From Gordoniibacillus chartarius (GTDB taxonomy: Bacteria; Bacillota; Bacilli; Paenibacillales; NBRC-103111): a stretch of DNA of 62,274 bases. Below the pieces are notes generated by a model. The model ran no database searches. It had not been told where the DNA came from and saw nothing but the letters and a program-made list of their open reading frames with translations. Positions 9,801 to 16,505 of this stretch are shown piece by piece. The position numbers and the translations under genes were made by a program. The first letter of the stretch is position 1. Each line of letters opens with the position of its first letter. The DNA lies in NCBI RefSeq assembly GCF_042432825.1, contig NZ_JBHLWN010000016.1, forward strand, positions 1 to 62,274, in the 5' to 3' direction.

Positions 9801-10061
9801 TTTTCCCGGGCGGATGGTGTGCCGAAAACGTACGTGCAGCATCTTATGGCGGGCCACGCGGCGGAGCTGATCCGCATTCTGGACGGCGGCGGACGGCTGT
9901 ACGTATGCGGTGACGGCACCCGGATGGCGCCGGATGTAGAAAGCGAGCTGCAGAAAGCTTATATGCAAGTCCATGGGGCCGACCGGCAAGCGGCCGAACA
10001 ATGGCTGCAGCAGCTTCAATCGAATGGAAGCTATGCGAAGGATGTTTGGACGGGGATGTAA
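6870..10061 (+). CDS. CYP102-type self-sufficient cytochrome P450 / NADPH-P450 reductase
   Basis: A 1063-residue fusion. Residues 1-~455 are a P450: I-helix AGHETT near 267-272 and heme loop FGNGQRACIG with the Cys near 401, almost the positions of P450 BM3. After a linker rich in Ala and Gln, a flavodoxin-like FMN domain starts near 494 (LYGSNMGTAERIA), then FAD (RYYSISSSP) and NADPH (GPGTGIAPFRGF) domains follow. Family knowledge: the enzyme hydroxylates fatty acids near the omega end in the cytosol. The ATG at 6870 follows GGAGAGGAG by seven bases; the upstream ATG at 6849 overlaps that site. It is monocistronic and ended by a strong hairpin. Confidence 0.95.
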   Translation: METATVIPQPKTYGVLGNLPLIDKDSPTLSFCKLADEFGPIYRLDILGRSIIIVSGPDLVAELSDESRFDKSIGHLMKVRDFAGDGLFTSLTEEPNWKKAHNILMPAFSQQAMKGYHAMMVDIAVQLVQKWARLNPDESIDVPDDMTRLTLDTIGLCGFNYRFNSYYRETPNPFIVSMVRALDEAMHYGTRLPIQNMLMFKTKNQYERDIQSMFSLVDKIIAERKGAGDRGETDLLARMLSAKDPETGEPLDDENIRYQIITFLIAGHETTSGLLSFTLYFLLKHPEVLAKAYAEVDEVLTDAVPTYEQVLKLKYIRMILNESLRLWPTAPQFAVFAKEDTTIGGKYPIKKGEGAAVILPQLHRDRGAWGEDAEQFRPERFEDPAKVPNHAYKPFGNGQRACIGMQFALHEATLVLGMILQQFQLIDHTNYRLKVKQTLTLKPDEFTLRVQLREKKAAPAFAPKTEAVAAASAAAAPSQHQTRQASIIGVNNRPLLVLYGSNMGTAERIARELADMARLHGIRSEAAALNDRLGQLPKEGAVIIVTSSYNGKPPSNARQFVQWLEQVGPGELSGVRYSVFGCGDHNWAATYQDVPRFIDEKLAEKGAARFSPRGEADASGDFEKQLEDWKRQMWDDAMHTFGLKLNANAEKERSTLTMQLVSGLAEAPLADSYEAVRAAVAVNRELQHASSERSTRHIEIELPEGVTYREGDHLGVFPGNSKENVDRILKRFGLHGQDQVILTASGVSASHLPLGRAVSLAAILRHSVEVQEAATRAQIREVAAYTVCPPHKRELEALLEEGAYEEQILRKRVSMLDLIEKYEACEIPFEKFLELLPPLKPRYYSISSSPRMNEGRASITVGVVRGQSWSGKGEYRGVASNYLAERAAGEDIVMFVRTPESGFQLPDNPETPIIMVGPGTGIAPFRGFLQARAKLKQEGAALGEAHLYYGCRNEADFLYREELEQYARDGVVTLHTAFSRADGVPKTYVQHLMAGHAAELIRILDGGGRLYVCGDGTRMAPDVESELQKAYMQVHGADRQAAEQWLQQLQSNGSYAKDVWTGM

Positions 10062-10066
10062 TACGA

Positions 10067-10096
10067 GGGGGCTGCTTGGTCAAGCGGCCCCCTTTT
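10067..10096 (+). terminator. Terminator of the P450 gene
   Basis: GGGGGCTGCTT pairs with AAGCGGCCCCC around GGTC, followed by TTTT, starting six bases after the stop codon. Confidence 0.85.
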
Positions 10097-10463
10097 GGAT
10101 GTTCCTTTTGCGAAATAGAGGTTTCCGAAACCGTAATTTTGCTCGGGAATGGCTGGCATGCAAGTTTAGAGGACGCGGGATAGATCCCTCGAAATCCGCT
10201 ATTTTGCGGGAGAGCGGGTAGATCCCCAGAATAGGGGCTTCGGAATCCTTTATACATCAGCGAAGCAGGCAAGCCTGTCATCGGGGGCATTGCATAGGCG
10301 GGCTTGAGGGGATCGATGAAAAGGAAGTCGGCGTGGAGGGCGGGGATATGCGGGTTCGCGCGAGAAATTTGAAGAAGCCAGGTCAGCCTCGATCTTGGAC
10401 GCATGGGGGCTATGAGTGCCTGCTTCCTGGCCACTTGCCGTCGCTTTCTGCTGCTCCAGTTGT
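10097..10463. repeat. Intergenic stretch with a twice-repeated ~24-base motif
   Basis: No convincing gene. Two imperfect copies of the pattern GCGGGATAGATCCC / GCGGGTAGATCCCC lie at 10172-10195 and 10210-10232, separated by CGCTATTTTGCGGG. The second half of the stretch shows only weak frames without ribosome sites. This resembles a dispersed intergenic repeat of the genome rather than an operator. Confidence 0.4.
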
Positions 10464-11012
10464 TTATTCCCGTAAACGGTCGAACACTTCGGCAGGTTGA
10501 GACTTCGATAATTCCACGTTTATCTTCAACAACGAGAGAAGCTCTTCCAACTCGCCGCGTGTGACGGGCCGGGCCGAATCGATTAATTCGTAGCCGAATC
10601 GCCCGTTCACTTCAACCGTTGCGGTGCGTAAGTCGGAGATTCGGGAGATACCCTTTTGGCGTATTCTCATTTCAAGCTGATCCTCGGTCAAGCGCAGCTT
10701 CCGCAGCTGCTTCGTTTGAATTTGACCGTCCTTGACAACCATGGTGGGCTTGCCGATCAAAAGCCTTTCAACAAAGGGGATGTGAAGCGCCAGCTTTTGA
10801 AAGACCACCATAATAAGAACGAATATTCCGATGCAAGCAACCGTTTGCCATATATCATTTTCGGCTACGGCATGTCCAATAATGGTTCCGATCGATAATA
10901 TCGTAACCATCTCTAAAGGGGTCATTTCGGCAATGATTTTTTTTCCTGCAATTCTCAAGAGAATGAAGCCGGAAATGATCATGACGATCGCTTCATAAAC
11001 GAAAGTAAACAA
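10464..11012 (-). CDS. DUF421 (YetF/YcaP-type) membrane protein
   Basis: A 182-residue protein. Three membrane segments fill about 1-75, followed by a soluble C-terminal domain with the DUF421 signatures KPTMVVKDGQI and LTEDQLEMRIRQKGI. Family knowledge: YetF-type proteins sit in the membrane of spore formers and have been linked to spore membranes and germination in some species, but the activity is unknown. It stands alone, convergent to the P450 gene. The ATG is at 11012. Confidence 0.85.
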   Translation of the reverse strand: MFTFVYEAIVMIISGFILLRIAGKKIIAEMTPLEMVTILSIGTIIGHAVAENDIWQTVACIGIFVLIMVVFQKLALHIPFVERLLIGKPTMVVKDGQIQTKQLRKLRLTEDQLEMRIRQKGISRISDLRTATVEVNGRFGYELIDSARPVTRGELEELLSLLKINVELSKSQPAEVFDRLRE

Positions 11013-11203
11013 GGTCCCTTCGCCACATCCTTTTTACTTTCCAAATGATTTGCTTTTCATTATGTCCCGATTTATTCATCATTAGACTATTGGGAACGCC
11101 GGGGTGGGGAGTAAGTTTATCTTTAGGCTGTTGGCTCTTATCGGACAAAAATTTCGTCATTTATAATGAGCGTGAAACCGGCGAAGGGAGATGTAGGGTT
11201 TTC

Positions 11204-11563
11204 ATGCTCAACAAAAAATTAATACTGAAAAGCAAGACGAGAATTCGGCTGGCACAGACCCATGTCCATGAGTTCACAGGCAGCACGAAATTAGCGGAAG
11301 AAGGGGAGGATCGCCACAACCACCGGTTTGCAGGGGTAACAGGAGAAGCCATCCCTTTCGGGAAAAGTCATATTCATGAAATTGACTTGTCTCGGACCGA
11401 TTTCGTAGACCATTTCCACAAGCTTAAAAAAATTCGTACCGGTCCGGCCATTCCGGTCGGTAACGGTAAGCATGTTCACTTTGTTACAGGGAAAACCACG
11501 TTAAATGAAGGTCACAGGCATCCATTTAACTTTGCAACGTTGATTCAGAAGCCGCTTGTTTGA
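11204..11563 (+). CDS. YmaF-family histidine-rich protein
   Basis: About 119 residues with paired His motifs spread along the chain: THVHEF, RHNHRF, SHIHEI, KHVHFV and HRHPF. This regular HxH spacing is the YmaF pattern and suggests metal binding, though no function is established. The frame is open further upstream to 11045; the ATG at 11204 is preferred because the family homology starts there, though its ribosome site (GGGAG) is rather distant. It is transcribed away from the DUF421 gene and stands alone. Confidence 0.7.
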   Translation: MLNKKLILKSKTRIRLAQTHVHEFTGSTKLAEEGEDRHNHRFAGVTGEAIPFGKSHIHEIDLSRTDFVDHFHKLKKIRTGPAIPVGNGKHVHFVTGKTTLNEGHRHPFNFATLIQKPLV

Positions 11564-11665
11564 ACGTCCTCACAATGATAGAAATGACACCGTCATGGTC
11601 TCCCTTCTGTTAATAGCCCAAACAGGCACCGGCCTCTATGGCCGGCGCCTGTTCGATGTGCGGGA

Positions 11666-13255
11666 TCAGCTAACTTTGAAAATCGCGACCGACTTATTCA
11701 GCTCCATCGCCAGATGTGCCAGCGATTGGGAGGTCGAAGCGGTTTCTTGACTGCTGGCCGCTGCTTCCTCGGTACTAGCGGAAATCTTCTCAATCGAGCT
11801 CAGTACTTCCGTCGATTGTGCGGCTTGCTCCTCGCAGGCGGCGGCGATTTCCGCCACCTTATGGGCGGTTTCATTCACGACTGACAAGATCGTCTGGAAC
11901 GCTTCGCCCGATTTCTTCGAAGCAGTCGTCCCTTCGCCAACGGCGTCCACGCTAAGCTTCGTATTATTTTGCATGCCGGTAATAATGGCGGTAATTTGCT
12001 TGGTCGCTTCGCTGCTTCGTTCCGCCAGCTTACGCACCTCATCGGCGACGACGGCAAACCCTCTTCCTTGTTCGCCGGCCCGTGCCGCCTCGATCGCGGC
12101 ATTCAAGGCAAGCAAGTTCGTCTGCTCCGAAATATCGTCAATGACGCCAATGATTTCTCCGATTTTGTTGGAATCCTCGGCGAGCAATGTCATCTGGCGA
12201 TTGATCGAATTCATTCCCTGAATCGAGTGTTCTACAACCTTGCCGCCTTCCTGCGCCATCATCATCGTTTTGTTGGACAGCTCGGATGCCTGCTCCGCGC
12301 TTTCCGCGACGGAATTGATGGCTGCGGACAATTCCTTGAACAGCTCGTTGATCGACTGCGCCTCCTGAGCCTGAACGCTGCTGCCCGTAGCGATCTCCTC
12401 GGAGCTTGCCGAGATTTGCTCTGCTGCCGCGGAGACGTTCTCTGCCGACGAGAGGATGCCGCCAACGGTTGATTTCAAGCTGTTTACCGTGTTGTTGAGC
12501 GCATTCGCCAGACGGCCGATTTCATCCTTCGAATCGATATCCGTCGTTTCCCGCAAATCGCCGTCCGCCACCTTGTCCAAAATTCCGAGCACCCGGTTCA
12601 GCGGACGAGAGATTGACCTTGCGATCGCATAGCCGAAGCTGATGCTGAGCAGCAGCGCTGCAATGACGATGGCAATCGTAATATTTCGCGTCGATGCGAA
12701 GGACGCAGCGTTTTCTTCGTTCGACTTCTCCGCTGTCCGCGTATTATAGTCGATCAAATTCGTCAAGATGTCTCTTCTTTGATTGCTTAACGTGTCCAGC
12801 TTATTGACAAAGACGGAATACGCTTCGGTGTTTTTGTTCTGAAAAGCGAGGTCCATGACTTCTTTGCGGGCTTCTTTGTATCTTGTAACAACCTGGGTGT
12901 ATTTGGCGACGTTGTCCTTTTCCTCAGGGTCCAGCTGAGTGTTTTGATAATCGCTCATCAGCGTGTCCGATTCTGCAACCAGCTTCTCGATTTCTTCGTT
13001 CAGCTCTTTATTTTTGGAGTCGTTCGTAGTTATCATTAACTCAAGAATGGCGGATTCACTCTTTAATGTGTTGATTTGGATTTTGCTTAGCGCCTTGACC
13101 GGCGTCAGCTGTTCCTTGTACATCGCATCGGCATCGGCGTTCATTTCCGCCATCCCCCGGTAACCGAGAATACCGACCACGATCAGTGAAACGACGCTGA
13201 TCACGATCAACAAATTGATTTTGACACCGACCTTAAGATTTTTGAATAAGCCCAT
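11666..13255 (-). CDS. Methyl-accepting chemotaxis protein
   Basis: A 529-residue chemoreceptor. One membrane helix near 10-32, a four-helix-bundle sensor domain outside the cell (~35-180, 4HB_MCP type), a second membrane helix near 190-212 ending in a HAMP domain (SRPLNRVLGILDKVADGDL), and a long coiled-coil signalling domain with the hairpin tip EQTNLLALNAAIEAARAGEQ. The ATG at 13255 follows GGAGGAA. Its mRNA leader carries a cyclic-di-GMP-I riboswitch and terminator, so the receptor level should answer to c-di-GMP, linking it to the motile/sessile switch. The ligand is not predictable. Confidence 0.95.
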   Translation of the reverse strand: MGLFKNLKVGVKINLLIVISVVSLIVVGILGYRGMAEMNADADAMYKEQLTPVKALSKIQINTLKSESAILELMITTNDSKNKELNEEIEKLVAESDTLMSDYQNTQLDPEEKDNVAKYTQVVTRYKEARKEVMDLAFQNKNTEAYSVFVNKLDTLSNQRRDILTNLIDYNTRTAEKSNEENAASFASTRNITIAIVIAALLLSISFGYAIARSISRPLNRVLGILDKVADGDLRETTDIDSKDEIGRLANALNNTVNSLKSTVGGILSSAENVSAAAEQISASSEEIATGSSVQAQEAQSINELFKELSAAINSVAESAEQASELSNKTMMMAQEGGKVVEHSIQGMNSINRQMTLLAEDSNKIGEIIGVIDDISEQTNLLALNAAIEAARAGEQGRGFAVVADEVRKLAERSSEATKQITAIITGMQNNTKLSVDAVGEGTTASKKSGEAFQTILSVVNETAHKVAEIAAACEEQAAQSTEVLSSIEKISASTEEAAASSQETASTSQSLAHLAMELNKSVAIFKVS

Positions 13256-13337
13256 TGCATGATTCCTCCGATGGTTGTGATGGGTAGTGAGCGGTTTCCT
13301 GAACCTATGTACTCCAATCGGCATGCTGCCGAGAAAC

Positions 13338-13363
13338 AAAAAAATGCCCTAACCATTAGGGCA
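13338..13363 (-). terminator. Terminator between riboswitch and chemoreceptor gene
   Basis: Minus-strand TGCCCTAA and TTAGGGCA pair around CCA/TGG and are followed by seven T. The hairpin lies after the aptamer and before the gene, so it is the likely expression platform. Confidence 0.8.
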
Positions 13364-13387
13364 GTCTTGCGCTGTTGTCCCCCCCAA

Positions 13388-13466
13388 TTGGCAACCCGGC
13401 TGCCTTAGCGCAATTGCCGTAGGCCCGAAGTTTTGCGTCCCCGTCTTTCGGCGGGTTTGCCTTTTC
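13388..13466 (-). promoter_or_regulatory. Cyclic-di-GMP-I riboswitch (GEMM)
   Basis: On the minus strand the conserved elements occur in order: GGCAAACC, GAAA, GGGGACGCAAA, GGGCCTA and, closing the fold, CCGGGTTGCC. These are the hallmarks of the class I c-di-GMP aptamer, with the GAAA tetraloop and its receptor side. The 3' side is followed within ~30 bases by an intrinsic terminator and then the chemoreceptor gene. c-di-GMP binding would probably decide whether the terminator forms; the direction (on or off) cannot be read with certainty. Confidence 0.9.
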
Positions 13467-13672
13467 AGCTGGTTCGTCACATTTCGACATTATTTGATAT
13501 ATAATGTAATAATAACATGTTTTATGTCGATTTAAAGTAAAATTTTTTCTGGAAAAATGAGTCTGAATGAAACATCGAACATAAATGCTGAAAGTCCTTG
13601 AGAGTCCCCAGGCAGGTGATCGAGAAGCAAACTCTCGAAGAGCCAACCCCGGTGGAAGCATATCGAAATAAT

Positions 13673-13702
13673 AAACCGGCCTCACATCCGTAAGGCCGGT
13701 TT
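13673..13702 (-). terminator. Terminator after the NmrA-like gene
   Basis: AAACCGGCCT and AGGCCGGTTT pair around CACATCCGTA, 12 bases past the stop of the minus-strand oxidoreductase gene, followed by TTATT. Confidence 0.8.
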
Positions 13703-13714
13703 CGTCAGAAATAT

Positions 13715-14581
13715 TTACTTCGCAAGGTGGTTCACAATTTGGCTTAAGCCTGTGGTAATCGGCGTAACCGGCCGGCCGAGCAGCTTTTCGAAGTCGCTGC
13801 TTTCGATCTCCAGCGCGCCATCCCGAATCCCTTGCTGGATACCGACAAGAATCGGGATGACGAAATCGGGCACGCCCGCTCCCTTCAGCATGTCTGCATA
13901 AGCGGCGTCATCGATCTGATGGACAGGCACTTCCTTGTTTACCACCGTACCAAGAGCAGCCGCGAGTTGTTCCTGGGTCAACAGCTTGCCTGAGAGCTCG
14001 TAGATCGTATTGTCGTGTCCGCTGCCCGCGAGTACGGCTGCAGCCGCCTCCGCGTAATCCTGCTGCAGAGCCCAACCGACTTTCCCCGATCCTGCGGAAG
14101 TGACCCACGGCGCTCCTGCAAGCACACCCTTTATGCTGCCGAGCTCGTTCTCCAGGTACCAGTTGTTACGCAAGAACGAGTAGGGGATGCCTGTCTTGAC
14201 GATGGCTTCTTCGGTCACTCGGTGCACGGGAGCCAGGAAAATCGTGCTCTCGCCCGCATTCGCCAAGCTGGTATAAGCAATAAATTTCACTCCGGCACGC
14301 GCGGCGGCGGCAACAGCATCGGTATGCTGCCGTATTCTCGTTTCGTTATCGCCGTCGGCGGAGATGATCAGCAAGCGATCGATGCCCGCGAAGGCCGTAT
14401 CCAAAGTTTCCGGGCTGTCGAAATCTCCATACCGAACGTCTACTCCTTGTGCGCGCAAGCCCTCCGCTTTATTCGGATTCCGCACGCTGACGGCAAGCCG
14501 ATCCGCGGGTACGGATTTTAATAATGCTTCAACGACCTTCGACCCCAAATTTCCTGTTGCGCCTGTGACTAGCAGTTTCAT
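13715..14581 (-). CDS. NmrA-like SDR oxidoreductase (quinone oxidoreductase type)
   Basis: A 288-residue atypical short-chain dehydrogenase. The nucleotide site is at the N-terminus (VTGATGNLGSKV), and the chain follows the NmrA/QOR2 pattern (YGDFDSPETL, YTSLANAGES, IPYSFLRNNWYLEN). Such enzymes reduce quinones or bind NADP as redox sensors. The start at 14581 follows AGGAGGTATTTCA. It is the next gene after an Rrf2 regulator on the same strand, with ~95 bases between them that carry TTGTAAC-type repeats, so it has its own regulated promoter. This resembles the ywnA-ywnB pairing in Bacillus. Confidence 0.88.
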   Translation of the reverse strand: MKLLVTGATGNLGSKVVEALLKSVPADRLAVSVRNPNKAEGLRAQGVDVRYGDFDSPETLDTAFAGIDRLLIISADGDNETRIRQHTDAVAAAARAGVKFIAYTSLANAGESTIFLAPVHRVTEEAIVKTGIPYSFLRNNWYLENELGSIKGVLAGAPWVTSAGSGKVGWALQQDYAEAAAAVLAGSGHDNTIYELSGKLLTQEQLAAALGTVVNKEVPVHQIDDAAYADMLKGAGVPDFVIPILVGIQQGIRDGALEIESSDFEKLLGRPVTPITTGLSQIVNHLAK

Positions 14582-14600
14582 TGAAATACCTCCTAGTAAG

Positions 14601-14650
14601 ATAATGTTGTAACAGATCATGTTATAACATAAATGGTTACAACGTGTATA
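14601..14650. promoter_or_regulatory. Putative Rrf2 operator before the NmrA-like gene
   Basis: Contains TGTTGTAACAGATCATGTTATAACAT and then ATGGTTACAACG. The same GTTGTAACCAT core recurs upstream of the Rrf2 gene itself, which suggests one regulator acting on both promoters. Confidence 0.5.
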
Positions 14651-14677
14651 AAATAAAAGCCCATCAAGAGCTCTCAT

Positions 14678-15094
14678 TTATTTGAATCGCGATATCAGCT
14701 GGCTCAAAGTCGTCTGCTGCAGCTTGGTTTCCATAGCGGACTGGGCTTCCATCAATTCGGATTGAAGAGACTGCTCGATATTCCGCCCGACAAGGCATTG
14801 CGGATTCGGATTTTCATGCAAACGGAATAACTGGTTCTCTTCAATGACCTGGACCGCGCGGTAAATATCAAGCAGCGTAATATGCTCGGGACTCTTGAGC
14901 AGGGAAGCGCCGCCCACACCGGGCCGGACCTCCACGAAACCCGCCTTCTTCAGCATTCCCATGATTCTCCTGATGATAACGGGATTCGTATTGACGCTGC
15001 CCGCAATGAAATCTCCGGTACAATCGTCCGGGCTAACCGCAATCAAGGAGAGAATGTGAACGGCAATCGAGAATCGCGTGCTGATTTGTTTCAT
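14678..15094 (-). CDS. Rrf2-family transcriptional regulator (YwnA-like)
   Basis: A 138-residue Rrf2 protein. The winged helix fills the first ~80 residues (STRFSIAVHILSLIAV, TNPVIIRRIMGMLKKAGFV, GVGGASLLK). Only one Cys in the sensor region is obvious (NPQCLVG), so this is not the three-Cys iron-sulfur form of IscR/NsrR; a thiol-based redox switch is possible. The ATG at 15094 follows GGTGGTG. It lies directly upstream of the NmrA-like oxidoreductase and is likely its repressor. Confidence 0.88.
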   Translation of the reverse strand: MKQISTRFSIAVHILSLIAVSPDDCTGDFIAGSVNTNPVIIRRIMGMLKKAGFVEVRPGVGGASLLKSPEHITLLDIYRAVQVIEENQLFRLHENPNPQCLVGRNIEQSLQSELMEAQSAMETKLQQTTLSQLISRFK

Positions 15095-15104
15095 TTGCAA
15101 CACC

Positions 15105-15128
15105 ACCGTTGTAACCATTTTAGTTACT
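15105..15128. promoter_or_regulatory. Putative Rrf2 operator before the Rrf2 gene
   Basis: CCGTTGTAACCATTTTAGTTAC lies just upstream of the Rrf2 ribosome site and shares GTTGTAACCAT with the sites before the NmrA-like gene, pointing to autoregulation. Confidence 0.45.
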
Positions 15129-15175
15129 ACCCCAAGCAATGTCAATGATCATTTTGCCGAGCTGCGCTTGCAGGA

Positions 15176-15370
15176 ATGCTGCCATCTTTGTACGAAATTG
15201 CGATTATCGGTTCCGTTCCTGCCGGCGCCAGTGCGGCACTGTTTGCCGACAAAATGGGCAAGAGGACGCTGTTGATCGAGAACGACAAAGGTATGACCAG
15301 ACGGGCTTGGTTTGAAACCTGCTATGCGATTATGGAAATCAGCGGACCGGATATGGTCGATTTGGGGTGA
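15176..15370 (+). pseudogene. N-terminal remnant of an FAD-dependent oxidoreductase
   Basis: A 64-residue frame matches the beginning of thioredoxin-reductase-like flavoproteins: YEIAIIGSVPAGASAALFADKMGK, then LLIENDKGMTRRAW and EISGPDMV. The usual GxGPAG nucleotide motif has become GSVPAG, with Gly replaced by Val, and the frame stops after the first ~60 residues with no continuation in other frames. I infer a decayed fragment. It sits directly upstream of the Rrf2 promoter, so it may once have belonged to the same redox locus. Confidence 0.6.
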
Positions 15371-15502
15371 AGGACCCTTGCAGTAGGATAGAGGGAAGGT
15401 TTAAGAATCCTTATATGGAACTATTTACAAAAGATGGAACGACATGAAACAATGAAATGGTTCCTTCCGTAAGGGAACAGTACCTAAAAAGGAGTCGAAA
15501 CG

Positions 15503-16324
15503 ATGCTGCAATCCAAATGGTATTCGCTGCTCATTCTGCTTATTGTGCCGCTGATTGGTGCTTACTTCGCCGCCATCCACCCCGCTCCCGACCATGTCTA
15601 CCACCAATTGTCCACCTGGCTGCTGATTCATCTGCTGTTTCCATTCGTGTTTGTGTCGCTTACGGCCTCCTTTTTTTACTTGAACCGGAACGTGGAGCGG
15701 TTGTCTGCCCATATGGCTAGATGGGGAGCCGGTATTTTCCTGTTATTTTACGTGATCTTCGAGGTGGCTACCGGGATTGGGACGGGGCTTGTGGTGCTCG
15801 GGGGAAGCAAAGTGCCCGGGCTGGACAGTAAATCCGTCGATGCGGTCGCGCAGGCGTATTTCTTCGAGATGCAGTACGGGCCGCTCTCCGCTACGGCGAT
15901 GATCGCCGGGGGCGGCTGGATCGTCGCCTTGCTGGCAACCGTCGTCACTGTTACCCAGACGAAGCACGCCAAGCCGGTGCTTGCCATTGCGTGTCTTCTG
16001 GCCGTAACGTATACGATTGCCGGCATCGTCGTCAGCGATATCTCCTATCGTACCCATGTGACGGATTATCCGGAATGGGCGCTTCCGGTCATCGGCGGGA
16101 TGTTTCTGCTGTTTTTCATTGCGATCGGTATTGCCGCAATGGACAGCAGCGCGCCGAGAGAACCGCTGTTCATCCTGGGACTGGCGATATTGTATACGAT
16201 AAGCCATGGAGGCGACATCGGCATGATCGCTATGCTTGGGTTCGCCGCGGGGATGACCTGGCTGGCATTCGCACAAGCAAACAGGAAGCCGGTTGTGACC
16301 GAGAGCAAACCGATGGACGCATAA
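15503..16324 (+). CDS. Polytopic membrane protein of unknown function
   Basis: A 273-residue protein with about eight hydrophobic segments, the first at 7-25. One loop carries DSKSVDAVAQAYFFEMQYGPLS. A clear ribosome site (AAAGGAG) precedes the ATG. The body is evenly hydrophobic with few charges and gives no motif for a transporter or enzyme that I recognise. It stands alone between a pseudogene and the peptide-maturation genes. A weak GGCCTC/GAGGCC hairpin follows the stop without a T-run. Confidence 0.75.
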   Translation: MLQSKWYSLLILLIVPLIGAYFAAIHPAPDHVYHQLSTWLLIHLLFPFVFVSLTASFFYLNRNVERLSAHMARWGAGIFLLFYVIFEVATGIGTGLVVLGGSKVPGLDSKSVDAVAQAYFFEMQYGPLSATAMIAGGGWIVALLATVVTVTQTKHAKPVLAIACLLAVTYTIAGIVVSDISYRTHVTDYPEWALPVIGGMFLLFFIAIGIAAMDSSAPREPLFILGLAILYTISHGGDIGMIAMLGFAAGMTWLAFAQANRKPVVTESKPMDA

Positions 16325-16505
16325 AAGGACGGCCTCTATGGTAGGAGGCCCACCCGCTGCCTGCAGTTCGCCTTACATTTCCCGTAAGGAGATTCTGCAG
16401 GCCTATTTGTTTTGGCGGCAGGCAGGAATAGCGAAAGGATGGTATTTCCGCCAAGCCGCCGTCATATATAGCTGTAGTGAATACGCCGGAAGGAAGTGAC
16501 GGAGT

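Noticed and set aside
13356..13685. 109-codon frame upstream of the chemoreceptor
   Set aside because: It runs through the c-di-GMP aptamer and the terminator, which explain the sequence better.
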